From an uncultured Helicobacter sp. (GTDB lineage Bacteria > Campylobacterota > Campylobacteria > Campylobacterales > Helicobacteraceae), in NCBI GenBank assembly GCA_944323645.1, contig CALUTE010000001.1:62001-126000 (forward strand): 64,000 nucleotides of DNA, written 5' to 3'. Positions within the stretch are counted from its first letter, which is position 1; each line of letters starts with the position of its first letter. Shown here in pieces: positions 9,428-18,807 of this stretch. The notes under the pieces were generated by a model. That model worked only from the letters and a program-made list of their open reading frames with translations, had not been told where the DNA came from and ran no database searches. Both the position numbers and the translations under genes were made by a program.

Positions 9428-11085
9428 TGAAATTCCTCAATCCAAGATTGCTTGTTTTTGTCGTAGCAATTCTCTTTGGTATCGCCTTTAGTATTCCAAG
9501 CTTTTTTGACACAAAAGGCTCTAAAATCACTCTTGGGCTTGATTTGCAAGGCGGGCTTAACCTCTTGCTTAATGTCGATACGGATGCGGCCATCACGGCA
9601 CGCTATGCTTCTATCGCTTCTGCTATAGAATACGAAACAACACAAAAGCAGATTCTACTCTCCCCTATCCAAACCCAAGAAGCAAGTGTGCAATTTGATC
9701 TGATAGATTCTGATGGAGAGAGAACGCTTAATGCATTGCTTGATAATATGCGTGGAATACAATACGAAGTTAGCCAATTGCACTATATTGTAGCAATTAC
9801 CCCATTTGAACAAGAAGAAGTGCGCAAACAAGCTATAGCCCAAGCTATAGCCACTATCCGTAATCGCCTCAATGAATTTGGGCTTGGCGAACCAAGTGTA
9901 ACACAACAGGGCAGAGATAATATTCTTGTCGAACTTCCTGGTATTAAAAACACTCAACAAGAAGATCGTGTGCGCGATCTTATTTCAAAAGCTGCATTTT
10001 TGCAGATGATGGCAGTGGATGAAGAACGCGTAAATCGCGTATATACAATGAGTGATTTTGAAGCGCAGAGTTTCAACGATGTGATTTTGGAGTTTGCAGA
10101 ATCCACCAAAGAAGCACAAAGTGCAAAACAAAGAGGAGATGCGACACCAAAGCTTTTATTAAAAGCCGTACCAATCCTTGATGGCAGTATGATAAGCGAT
10201 GCGCGTGTAGCCTATGATGAAAACCATCGTCCAGTCGTGGCATTTGAATTAAACTCACAAGGGGCAAAGCGTTTTGGAGATTTCTCAAGCAACAATATCA
10301 ACAGGCGTATGGCAATCGTACTTGATGGCAAAATCTACTCTGCACCTTCCATTAGGGCGCGTATCGCCTCAAGCGGACAGATTAGTGGAGATTTTACCGA
10401 AGAGGAAGCAACGGATTTAGCCATAACATTACGAAGTGGTGCGCTTCCGGCTCCCCTAAGCGTACTTGAAAAGCGCAGTGTTGGACCGAGTCTTGGGTCT
10501 GATAGCATCAAGGCTTCTATGCTCGCTTTGATTGGGGGTTTTGTGCTTGTTGTTGGCTTTATGATTCTGTATTATTCTATGGCAGGCGTTATTGCTTCAA
10601 TGGCACTTGTTGTCAATCTCTTACTTATTATTGCTGTTATGGCGATTTTTGATGCGACTCTAACATTACCTGGTATGGCAGGAATCGTGCTAACAGTTGG
10701 AGTTGCAGTAGATGCAAACATCATCATTAATGAGCGTATCCGAGAAGCCTTACGCGCTGGAGAAAGCATAGCACGCTCCATACAAATAGGCTACATCAAT
10801 GCTTCAAGGGCAATTTTTGACTCTAACATTACCTCTCTTATTGCCTCTGTTTTACTCTATGCATACGGAACAGGTGCGATCAAAGGGTTTGCTATTACCA
10901 CAGGGATTGGGATTCTTGCCTCTATCATCACTGCTATTGTTGGTACACACGGCATATATCAAGCGCTCATACCCTTTATTGCACAAACAAAGCGAATGTA
11001 TTTTTGGTTTGGGGTATCTTATGAAGCTAAAAAACAGCATAAAAGACAAGTTTTGTCTCAAGCTACTCCAAAAGCCAAAGGATAA
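9427..11085 (+). CDS. secD: Protein translocase subunit SecD
   Basis: 552 aa. The N-terminal segment is followed by [12 protein letters not shown] (the D1 motif), a large periplasmic domain containing [19 protein letters not shown], and six C-terminal membrane segments with [17 protein letters not shown]. SecD works with SecF to complete export on the periplasmic side. It is followed after 3 bp by secF, and the two are separate genes, not a SecDF fusion. Confidence 0.96.
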   Translation: MKFLNPRLLVFVVAILFGIAFSIPSFFDTKGSKITLGLDLQGGLNLLLNVDTDAAITARYASIASAIEYETTQKQILLSPIQTQEASVQFDLIDSDGERTLNALLDNMRGIQYEVSQLHYIVAITPFEQEEVRKQAIAQAIATIRNRLNEFGLGEPSVTQQGRDNILVELPGIKNTQQEDRVRDLISKAAFLQMMAVDEERVNRVYTMSDFEAQSFNDVILEFAESTKEAQSAKQRGDATPKLLLKAVPILDGSMISDARVAYDENHRPVVAFELNSQGAKRFGDFSSNNINRRMAIVLDGKIYSAPSIRARIASSGQISGDFTEEEATDLAITLRSGALPAPLSVLEKRSVGPSLGSDSIKASMLALIGGFVLVVGFMILYYSMAGVIASMALVVNLLLIIAVMAIFDATLTLPGMAGIVLTVGVAVDANIIINERIREALRAGESIARSIQIGYINASRAIFDSNITSLIASVLLYAYGTGAIKGFAITTGIGILASIITAIVGTHGIYQALIPFIAQTKRMYFWFGVSYEAKKQHKRQVLSQATPKAKG

Positions 11086-11088
11086 GCT

Positions 11089-12060
11089 ATGGAAATTTTC
11101 AAAAAAGTACGCATTTTTGATTTTGTCAAATACTCAAACTATGGCTTATGGGTGAGTTTTATTCTACTTATTGGAGCAGCAGTTCTCTTTATCAAACCCA
11201 GCTTTACACCCGGTATTGACTTCGCTGGAGGGAGTTTAGCACAGATACGTTATCAAACCCAAGCACCTATTGAAAAAGTACGTACACTACTTGAATCTGA
11301 CTCGCGCTTTAAAGGTGTGCAGGTTAGTGAATTTGACTCGATTTATGAACTATCCATAAAAATCCCTCACAGCACTGCACTAGAAGGCGAGAATCTAGCA
11401 CCCATACTAGAATCTGTCCTCGCACCAAGTGGAATATTTGAAATACGAAAACTAGATTCTGTAGGGGCAAAGGTTGGTGAAGAGCTACGTCAAAAGGGAA
11501 TAGTTTCTCTGATTCTTGCATTTATCGCAATGATGGCTTATGTAAGTTTTCGGTATGAATGGCGGTTTGCTTTGGCTGGGATTCTAGCACTTGTGCACGA
11601 TGTTATCATCACAGCGGCAAGCATTATTATCTTTGATATTGATCTCAACCTTGAAGTCATCGCTGCCCTACTAACACTCATTGGATACTCTATTAATGAT
11701 ACAATTATTATCTTTGATAGAATCCGAGAAAAAATGCTCACCGATCGCTCAAATAATATCAATCTCGTTATCAATGAAGCCATATCTCGCACGCTTTCGC
11801 GCACATTATTAACATCATTGACGGTGTTTTTTGTGGTATTAACCCTCTATATGTTTGGGGGTGCGATTATTGTTGGATTCTCATTACCTATGTTGATTGG
11901 CGTAATTGTAGGTACATATAGCTCAATGTTTGTTGCACCAAAACTCGCAATTTTGCTAGGATTTAACATTGAAGAATATCACAAAAAAGAATCTCTTAAA
12001 GCCAAACGTGCAGCTGATCGTCAAAAAATGCGCCAACAATACGAAGGTGGTAGAATCTAG
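11089..12060 (+). CDS. secF: Protein translocase subunit SecF
   Basis: 323 aa. Motifs: FTPGIDFAGGS near residue 42, GAKVGEELRQKG, and LIGYSINDTIIIFDRIRE in the membrane domain. It has six predicted membrane segments. It partners SecD and YajC encoded immediately upstream. AAGGAT lies before the start. The gene ends GGT AGA ATC TAG, so its stop codon is supplied by a copy of the dispersed AGAWTCT motif. Confidence 0.96.
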   Translation: MEIFKKVRIFDFVKYSNYGLWVSFILLIGAAVLFIKPSFTPGIDFAGGSLAQIRYQTQAPIEKVRTLLESDSRFKGVQVSEFDSIYELSIKIPHSTALEGENLAPILESVLAPSGIFEIRKLDSVGAKVGEELRQKGIVSLILAFIAMMAYVSFRYEWRFALAGILALVHDVIITAASIIIFDIDLNLEVIAALLTLIGYSINDTIIIFDRIREKMLTDRSNNINLVINEAISRTLSRTLLTSLTVFFVVLTLYMFGGAIIVGFSLPMLIGVIVGTYSSMFVAPKLAILLGFNIEEYHKKESLKAKRAADRQKMRQQYEGGRI

Positions 12061-12070
12061 TTAAGGAGCA

Positions 12071-12415
12071 ATGATGGATTGGGGTAAGATTATTTTTATT
12101 TTTTTTACGCTAAGTAGTGCAACTTCAACAGCGGGGTTTTTATACTCGCCTGATATTACGATTTTGTTTGTCGCAGTGGCACTCAATCTTATTGCCACAA
12201 CGCTAAAAATAGGCGTGCGCAAAAAGCTCTCTTCTGAACTATTTGCAAGCTCTATTGTGGCAGATATACACCTCTTGCCGGCATTTGGTATTTTGCAAGT
12301 ACTGCATAATGAAAAGCTTGCATATGTATTTGTGATTGGAGCAATGCTTGCTAATATCTTTTCGCTGATTCTGCTACTTATTGAAAGCGCACAAAAGAAC
12401 GATACAGACTTTTAG
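12071..12415 (+). CDS. Small inner-membrane protein, DUF6394-like
   Basis: 114 aa with three to four hydrophobic segments ([53 protein letters not shown]). The position between secF and leuS is conserved in Helicobacter, and the family there is of unknown function (DUF6394 from memory). The ATG pair at 12071/12074 follows AAGGAG closely, so either could start. Co-location with secDF suggests a membrane role but does not prove it. Confidence 0.75.
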   Translation: MMDWGKIIFIFFTLSSATSTAGFLYSPDITILFVAVALNLIATTLKIGVRKKLSSELFASSIVADIHLLPAFGILQVLHNEKLAYVFVIGAMLANIFSLILLLIESAQKNDTDF

Positions 12416-12423
12416 GATTTAAG

Positions 12424-14865
12424 ATGAGTGAATATAATCCAAAAATCATAGAAAAAAAATGGCAAGACTTCTGGGAAAAAGAGCGTCTTTACGAACCTAG
12501 CTGGAATTTGCAGCAACCAAAAAAATACATTCTTAGTATGTTTCCCTACCCTAGTGGTGCTATTCATATGGGGCACGTGCGCAACTATTGTATCGGCGAT
12601 GCGCTTGCCCGGTTTTATCGCATACGTGGGTTTAATGTTTTGCATCCCATAGGTTTTGATGCCTTTGGTATGCCTGCAGAAAATGCTGCGATCAAACACA
12701 AAACCCACCCAAAAGTATGGACCTACGCCAATATGGATACGATGCGCAAAGAACTTGCAATACTTGGGCTCTCCTTTTCTAAAGAACAAGAGCTTGCTAC
12801 GTGCGATCCTATCTATACCAAATGGGAACAGGAATTTTTTATCCAAATGTGGCAAAAAGGTATGATTTATCGCAAAAAAGCATTTTTAAATTGGTGTCCA
12901 AACGATAAAACTGTGCTAGCCAACGAACAGGTCATCGATGGTCGCTGCTGGCGATGCGATACAGAAGTCATACAAAAAGAAATGGAACAATACTATATCA
13001 AAATCACAGACTATGCGGAAGAATTACTACAAGACTTAGAAAAACTAGAAGGCAAGTGGTCACCTCAAGTACTTATTATGCAAAAAAACTGGATAGGCAA
13101 ATCAAGTGGTTTGAGTTTTCATTTTGTCCTAGAATCTTCAGCACAAGCATCAAGTGGAATAAAATCTTTAGAGGTTTTTACTACACGTCCTGATACTATT
13201 TTTGGCGTTACATATTGTGCTATCGCACCCGAACACCCACTTACAAAAGCTATAGCAGCAACCCTTCCAAGAGAACAACAACAACTTATTCGCGAACTAC
13301 AAAACGTTTCGGCTCGCAATCGTGCTATCAACAAAAAACAAGGTGTACCATTAGGAATAAATGTTCTTCACCCAATTACGCAAGAACCTCTGCCAGTGTG
13401 GGTAGCAAACTTCGTCCTTATGGATTATGGAAGTGGAGCAGTGATGAGTGTACCAGCACACGATGAACGAGATTTTGAGTTTGCTAAGATGTATGACCTT
13501 CCTATTAAGCAGGTTCTACGCACAAATACGCCCTTACCATATACCGATGATGGTGTGCTTATGGAGAGTGGTGCATTTGATAATCTTAGTGGAGACAATG
13601 CAAGAGAAGCAATCATTGCACACTTTGAACAGCAAGGTATTGGCAAACGTATCACAAACTATCGTTTGCGTGATTGGGGGGTCTCAAGACAGCGCTACTG
13701 GGGGACGCCCATTCCTATTGTGCATTGCCCCAGCTGTGGAGCTGTGCCAGAATCATTAGAGAATCTACCCATTACACTACCTGAAGATGTTGTTATTGAT
13801 GGTGAGGGGAATCCGCTTGATAAACACCCCTCTTACAAACACACTAAATGCCCAAAATGCGGCAAAGATGCGATACGAGAAACCGACACAATGGATACAT
13901 TTGTGGAATCTAGCTGGTACTTTTTACGCTATACCACACCAAGCGCGCTGTGGGAAAAGCAGGCATTTGATAGCAAAAGCATCGCATATTGGATGCAAGT
14001 TGATGAATATATAGGCGGTATTGAGCACGCAATCTTACATTTACTGTATGCAAGGTTCTTCACAAAGGTGTTACGTGATCTTGGGTATCTTGATTTTGAT
14101 GAACCTTTTGCACACTTGCTCACACAAGGAATGGTACTAAAAAATGGCGAAAAAATGGCGAAATCTAAAGGCAATGTTATCAATCCAAGCGAAATTATCA
14201 AGCAATATGGCTCTGATACGGCACGCCTTTTTATTCTCTTTGCGGCACCTCCCATACGAGAACTAGAATGGAATGATAATGGGGTTGAAGGTGCAAATCG
14301 CTTTATTAAAAGACTCTATGAACGTGCAAAAAATGTCTATGCCACATCTACTCTGCCAAAACTAGATTCTAACAGCCTCAATTCTCGCCAAAAACTTGCA
14401 CGAAAAAAAGTCTATGAAGCGTTGCAAAAAAGCAATGAAGTTTTTAGCAAACGCCAACATAACTATAATTTTAACACGCTTATTGCTGCTTGTATGGAGG
14501 CGCTTAATGCGCTCAGTGCGCAAGATCATAAAGATGTTTGGACAGAAGGATATTTTATTTTGCTTGCAATTCTAGAACCAATTATTCCACATATTTGCTG
14601 GGAGCTTAGTGAAGAAAAGTTTGGTCGCGCGAACTTCTGCGAAATTGCCATAGATTCTAGTGCATTTATAAGCGAAGAATGCACATTTGCAATCACAATT
14701 AATGGCAAAAAGCGTGCCGAAATCAGTGTGCCAAAAGATCTAACAAACGATGAGCTTTTAGCACTTGGTAAAAAGGCAGTTGCAAAATGGCTAGATAATG
14801 TCGAAATCAAAAAAGAAATAATTGTCCCAAATAAACTTATAAACTTTGTGGTGAAAGCGTGCTGA
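12424..14865 (+). CDS. leuS: Leucyl-tRNA synthetase
   Basis: 813 aa class I synthetase. The HIGH signature appears as [15 protein letters not shown], the editing domain carries [12 protein letters not shown] and [10 protein letters not shown], and the KMSKS loop reads [10 protein letters not shown] Cys4 zinc-type segment (CPSCGAVPE ... CPKCGKD) lies before the KMSKS region. It charges tRNA-Leu. Its last 7 bp overlap lptE. Confidence 0.96.
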   Translation: MSEYNPKIIEKKWQDFWEKERLYEPSWNLQQPKKYILSMFPYPSGAIHMGHVRNYCIGDALARFYRIRGFNVLHPIGFDAFGMPAENAAIKHKTHPKVWTYANMDTMRKELAILGLSFSKEQELATCDPIYTKWEQEFFIQMWQKGMIYRKKAFLNWCPNDKTVLANEQVIDGRCWRCDTEVIQKEMEQYYIKITDYAEELLQDLEKLEGKWSPQVLIMQKNWIGKSSGLSFHFVLESSAQASSGIKSLEVFTTRPDTIFGVTYCAIAPEHPLTKAIAATLPREQQQLIRELQNVSARNRAINKKQGVPLGINVLHPITQEPLPVWVANFVLMDYGSGAVMSVPAHDERDFEFAKMYDLPIKQVLRTNTPLPYTDDGVLMESGAFDNLSGDNAREAIIAHFEQQGIGKRITNYRLRDWGVSRQRYWGTPIPIVHCPSCGAVPESLENLPITLPEDVVIDGEGNPLDKHPSYKHTKCPKCGKDAIRETDTMDTFVESSWYFLRYTTPSALWEKQAFDSKSIAYWMQVDEYIGGIEHAILHLLYARFFTKVLRDLGYLDFDEPFAHLLTQGMVLKNGEKMAKSKGNVINPSEIIKQYGSDTARLFILFAAPPIRELEWNDNGVEGANRFIKRLYERAKNVYATSTLPKLDSNSLNSRQKLARKKVYEALQKSNEVFSKRQHNYNFNTLIAACMEALNALSAQDHKDVWTEGYFILLAILEPIIPHICWELSEEKFGRANFCEIAIDSSAFISEECTFAITINGKKRAEISVPKDLTNDELLALGKKAVAKWLDNVEIKKEIIVPNKLINFVVKAC

Positions 14866-15359
14866 GAGTACTAGGATTGATCGCTATGCTTATGTTAGCT
14901 GGTTGCGGCTATATACCATCAGCTGAATATGCCAAAAAAGCACTTGGCGAGAGCGTGTTTGTCCAACTTAATATCAATCTACCTAACCCCGAAAACTCAG
15001 TCGAACTTAAAGATGCGCTCAATAAAATTATTTTATCTCGCTTTCAGACTCGTATTGCTGGCAAAGAAGAAGCCGATAGTATCATTATCATTAATATCAA
15101 CAAAATCTCTGATACAACCTTTTCGATTGGAGATACTGCCTTTACAAGTTACTATCGCGTAACAACCGATGTTTCTTACACATATGACAACAAACAAGGA
15201 ACACGCAGAACGTTTGATAGCAGTGGTTATTTTGACTACAATGTCTCTATAGAAAACCCCCTTGCAACCTACAATAATCGCTACTATGCAATAAACCAAG
15301 CCTTCACGCAAACACTAGATAAGTTTGTTGCCCAAATCTCCTTTGAGGGGCAAAAGTAA
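14859..15359 (+). CDS. lptE: LPS-assembly lipoprotein LptE
   Basis: 166 aa. Lipobox LAGC ends the signal near residue 16. The mature part shows the LptE-like alpha/beta pattern, with a Y-rich strand region late in the protein. Family members plug the LptD barrel that inserts LPS into the outer membrane. Sequence conservation is low, so the call leans on the lipobox, size and conserved position between leuS and folC, as in H. pylori. The 7-bp overlap with leuS implies coupling. Confidence 0.75.
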   Translation: MLRVLGLIAMLMLAGCGYIPSAEYAKKALGESVFVQLNINLPNPENSVELKDALNKIILSRFQTRIAGKEEADSIIIININKISDTTFSIGDTAFTSYYRVTTDVSYTYDNKQGTRRTFDSSGYFDYNVSIENPLATYNNRYYAINQAFTQTLDKFVAQISFEGQK

Positions 15360-15367
15360 GGGTATAA

Positions 15368-16660
15368 GTGAAAAACACGCCACTCCAAATTCCACAAGCA
15401 CAAAGTCTTCATCGATTAGAATCCAGTACAGATTCTCTTTTTTTAGATTCTACCAAGCAACTAAACCAAATGCCAGATTCCAAATTCCAAACTTTCACAC
15501 AATATTTAGATTCTAAAGGTATAGAGTATGCACCTTTTGATAAAGAAAGAATGCCAAAAATTTTCGCTTCGATCAAATCACATATTGTCTTTCCTAAACA
15601 CATTATTCGCATTCTTGGAACAAATGGCAAGGGCAGTACGGGGCGCTTTATTACGCTGGGGCTTATGCAGCATGGGTTTAGTGTATTGCATTTTAGCTCT
15701 CCTCATTTGTTTTGTTTCAATGAACGTTTTTACAAAAACGGCGCACACGTAAGCGACGAAGCGCTACAAAAAGCACACACATTTTTACAACAATTTACAA
15801 TAACAAAGCAAGCAAGCTATTTTGAATACACAACACTGCTTGCCCTTGTCTTAGCGCAGGACTGCACATATTTTGTGTGTGAAGCAGGACTTGGGGGCGA
15901 ATTTGATTCCACAAATATATTGCAAACAATGACGCAAATAAGCGTTTTTACGCCAATTTCTTATGATCATCAAGAAATGCTTGGAGACACCATAGAATCT
16001 ATTGCTACCACCAAACTCAAAGCAATGAGCTCTTACAACCTAATAGCACCACAGCGCTTTACCCAAACAATCACTATTGCCCAAGAAATTGCACACAAAA
16101 GGAATGCCCAACTATTCTATATCACACACGATGAAACAGAATCTATTCTGCTTTGCCCTAGTATGAATGCATATGCGGCAAATTTTGCGCCATTTTTGCG
16201 CCAGAATCTTGCAGTGGCACAAAAAGTGCTAGAATCTCTCCAGATCCAAGTGGATTATGCTCATTTAGCACCCTTTGATCTGCCAGCACGAGCACAGTGG
16301 ATTGCTCCTAATATCTTGCTTGATGTTGGGCATAATGCCGATGGCGCGCGCTGCATTTTGAAAATTATTGGTGCAAAACGCGTATATTTGGTGTATAATA
16401 CGTTTTTGGAGAAAGATGTACGCAGTATTTTGGATATTTTAAAACCTATAATCGACAAATTGCTCATTATCCCTGTTACACATCCTAGAATCTTGCCAAA
16501 AGCAGATCTTATTCGGACGTGTGAGGATCTTGGCATAGAATATGAGGATTTCACACAAATCCAAGACAAGAGCGAATATGTCGTATTTGGTTCATTTAGC
16601 GTGATTGAAACTTTTTGGAGAATATGGAATGCAAGACAGACTCGTGATTTCCATTGTTGA
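15368..16660 (+). CDS. folC: Folylpolyglutamate/dihydrofolate synthase
   Basis: 430 aa Mur-ligase-like enzyme. The P-loop is ILGTNGKGSTGRF, followed by SPHLFCFNERF, YFEYTTLLALVLA, GLGGEFDSTN and, late, LLDVGHNADGARC. It adds glutamate to dihydropteroate and folates. The GTG at 15368 has AAGGG upstream but gives about 37 extra residues before conserved sequence; ATG 15479 (MPDSKFQTF) is an alternative start. The 3' end overlaps csd2 by 32 bp. Confidence 0.88.
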   Translation: MKNTPLQIPQAQSLHRLESSTDSLFLDSTKQLNQMPDSKFQTFTQYLDSKGIEYAPFDKERMPKIFASIKSHIVFPKHIIRILGTNGKGSTGRFITLGLMQHGFSVLHFSSPHLFCFNERFYKNGAHVSDEALQKAHTFLQQFTITKQASYFEYTTLLALVLAQDCTYFVCEAGLGGEFDSTNILQTMTQISVFTPISYDHQEMLGDTIESIATTKLKAMSSYNLIAPQRFTQTITIAQEIAHKRNAQLFYITHDETESILLCPSMNAYAANFAPFLRQNLAVAQKVLESLQIQVDYAHLAPFDLPARAQWIAPNILLDVGHNADGARCILKIIGAKRVYLVYNTFLEKDVRSILDILKPIIDKLLIIPVTHPRILPKADLIRTCEDLGIEYEDFTQIQDKSEYVVFGSFSVIETFWRIWNARQTRDFHC

Positions 16661-17561
16661 TGAAAAAGGCTCAAAGCAATTTTCTTTGCCACGCAGTGCG
16701 ACAAAACTTATCTTAATTGGTGTTACAGTCGTGCTTGTGTTGCTTTTGGCAAGTTTCTTTGTAATGAGTTTTTTAATGAATCAAATCAATGATATTACCA
16801 AGCAAAAAAATGAAGCAATCATACAATACCATTCCATTTATCAGAAAAATGCTATGCTAAAAAATGCTATTCGCGAAAAAACAGATGAGCTTGAGGTTGT
16901 AAATTCCAAAATTGACAAACTTGAAGATATTATTAGCATTAAAACCAATGTCATAAAGCACCCACAAATTACAAAAGTAGATCTACAAAACATCAGTAGT
17001 GCTCACAAGCTTTTGCTACTTAGTCTTATACCTAATGGTAATCCCTTAAAAAACTTCACCAAAAAAAGTCCAACTTCAGAGCGACTTCACCCACTTCACA
17101 ACACAAGTGGAGTTGAGGGAGGAATGGACTATATGGTGCCTAAAAAGTCGCCTGTTTATGCAACTGCTGATGGCGTTGTTATCCTTGTGCAAGAAAATGG
17201 CAAAACAGGTCTTGGTAATGTAATTAAACTTACACACTCTTTTGGATTCTCATCCGTATATGGACACCTTGATACTCTTGCGGTTAAAAAGGGAGACTTT
17301 GTTCAAAAAGGACAGGTTATAGGATACAGTGGCAATAGCGGTCGATCCAATGGTGATAGAATGTACTATGAAGTAAGCTTTTTAGGCACTCCTCTTAATC
17401 CATTAGCATATGCAAGCTGGAATTTTGACAACTTCGATGTAATTTTTTCCAAAGAAGATGGGATTGATTGGAAGAATTTGGTGTGGGCTATCGAAGATAT
17501 AGCCAAACTGCAAACATTACGAGTAAGCTCTAGCGAAAAATATAAAAAAGAGGCATTATGA
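16629..17561 (+). CDS. csd2: Cell-shape LytM-like pseudopeptidase Csd2
   Basis: 310 aa from ATG 16629, which has GGAG 8 bp upstream; an in-frame TTG at 16605 is less likely. A transmembrane segment (LILIGVTVVLVLLLASFF) is followed by a coiled coil (about residues 55-100) and a C-terminal M23/LytM domain. The zinc-site residues are missing: the HxxxD motif reads EGGMDYM and the HxH motif reads DRMYYEV. Csd2 in H. pylori is likewise an inactive partner that stabilises Csd1. It overlaps csd1 by 4 bp. Confidence 0.88.
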   Translation: MQDRLVISIVDEKGSKQFSLPRSATKLILIGVTVVLVLLLASFFVMSFLMNQINDITKQKNEAIIQYHSIYQKNAMLKNAIREKTDELEVVNSKIDKLEDIISIKTNVIKHPQITKVDLQNISSAHKLLLLSLIPNGNPLKNFTKKSPTSERLHPLHNTSGVEGGMDYMVPKKSPVYATADGVVILVQENGKTGLGNVIKLTHSFGFSSVYGHLDTLAVKKGDFVQKGQVIGYSGNSGRSNGDRMYYEVSFLGTPLNPLAYASWNFDNFDVIFSKEDGIDWKNLVWAIEDIAKLQTLRVSSSEKYKKEAL

Positions 17562-18442
17562 TCTTTGATCGTCGTCTTGTCTTGATGATAACACACAAAG
17601 ACGGCAGCAAATTTGTCAATGTCAGTATGGTGTTTCGGCAAGTAACTCTGTATGTCGTGCTATTTTTTCTAAGCTTTGTATTTTTCATCATTCTCTCTAT
17701 TAGTGTATTTCGCTCTGAAATAGCTGATATCAATGCAAAAACAATGCTGATTGAAGAACGTAACGAGACAATGATACTTGGTAATGCGATTCTTAATGAT
17801 GAAATGAATCAACGCTTGCAAGAGATAGCGCTTGCAAGCGACAAAATCGATACACTAGAAAATGAAATAGGTGTTAATAATTCAAATGATAACCTTGTCG
17901 ATCGAGTCGATGTAGCAAGCATTACTGGTGCGCAAAAAGCATTTTTTATGAAATTTATTCCAAATGGCTATCCTCTCGAAGTCTTTTCAGGAATTACTGA
18001 CCCTTATGGCACGCGATTTCACCCAGTACTTCGTATCGTTCGCCAGCATACAGGCACAGATTTTGCAGCAAAAATAGGTACACCTGTTTATGCAACTGCT
18101 GATGGCGTTGTAGATTTAGCAGATTCTGGTTGGAATGGTGGCTATGGAAAACTTGTTAAGATTACCCATTCATTTGGTTTCAAGACGTATTATGCTCATC
18201 TTAATGAAGTACTCATCAAAAGTGGATCATTTGTCAAAAAGGGGCAGCTCATTGCCAAAACGGGTAATACAGGCATCAGCACAGGACCACACTTACACTA
18301 TGAAGTACGGTTTTTGGAGCAGCCGATCAATCCTATGAATTTCGCGCAATGGGATATGAAAAACTTTGACTCTATTTTTACCAAAGAAAGGAGTATTGCA
18401 TGGCAATCTTTACTAACGACGATAAACAACCTAATGGACTAA
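17558..18442 (+). CDS. csd1: Cell-shape D,D-endopeptidase Csd1 (M23 family)
   Basis: 294 aa. It has an N-terminal membrane anchor, a coiled coil, and a complete LytM domain: zinc ligands in RQHTGTDF (HxxxD) and GPHLHYEV (HxH), plus YYAHL. It trims peptidoglycan crosslinks and is needed for helical shape in H. pylori, acting with Csd2 and the bactofilin CcmA. The ATGA overlap with csd2 and the 43-bp overlap with ccmA show tight coupling of the three genes. AGAGG precedes the start. Confidence 0.92.
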   Translation: MIFDRRLVLMITHKDGSKFVNVSMVFRQVTLYVVLFFLSFVFFIILSISVFRSEIADINAKTMLIEERNETMILGNAILNDEMNQRLQEIALASDKIDTLENEIGVNNSNDNLVDRVDVASITGAQKAFFMKFIPNGYPLEVFSGITDPYGTRFHPVLRIVRQHTGTDFAAKIGTPVYATADGVVDLADSGWNGGYGKLVKITHSFGFKTYYAHLNEVLIKSGSFVKKGQLIAKTGNTGISTGPHLHYEVRFLEQPINPMNFAQWDMKNFDSIFTKERSIAWQSLLTTINNLMD

Positions 18443-18807
18443 AACCAGGGGCAGCGACAATCATTGCACAAGGTACAAAGATCAAAGGAGAGATTGAAAC
18501 CGATTGTCATCTACATATCGATGGTGATTTTGACGGTAATATTCGTTCTAAATCAACGGTTTTGATCGGCAAAAGTGGCTTGGTAAAAGGAGAAATTTAC
18601 TCAAGCAAACTTATTGTAAGTGGTAAATTTAAAGGCTCAACAGAGAGTGAAGTTGTGGAAATCGCTCCTCTTGGTCGCTTTGAGGGTACGATTACTTCCA
18701 CAGAACTTATTATTGAGAAAAAAGGTGTCTTTGTCGGCGAAAGCAAGCTAAAAGGAACGCAACAGGCTACTGCCACACAAAAGAATGCTCCAAGCAAATC
18801 TGTATAG
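18400..18807 (+). CDS. ccmA: Bactofilin CcmA (cell curvature)
   Basis: 135 aa bactofilin. The repeating strand pattern ATIIAQGTKIKGEIETD, HIDGDFDGNI, SKSTVLIGKSGLVKGEI and LIVSGKFKGSTESE forms the right-handed beta-helix that polymerises without nucleotide. CcmA organises the Csd1/Csd2 peptidoglycan hydrolase complex in H. pylori. AAGGAG lies 8 bp before the ATG. It starts inside csd1 and its 3' end overlaps the proposed mfd start by 23 bp. Confidence 0.93.
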   Translation: MAIFTNDDKQPNGLKPGAATIIAQGTKIKGEIETDCHLHIDGDFDGNIRSKSTVLIGKSGLVKGEIYSSKLIVSGKFKGSTESEVVEIAPLGRFEGTITSTELIIEKKGVFVGESKLKGTQQATATQKNAPSKSV

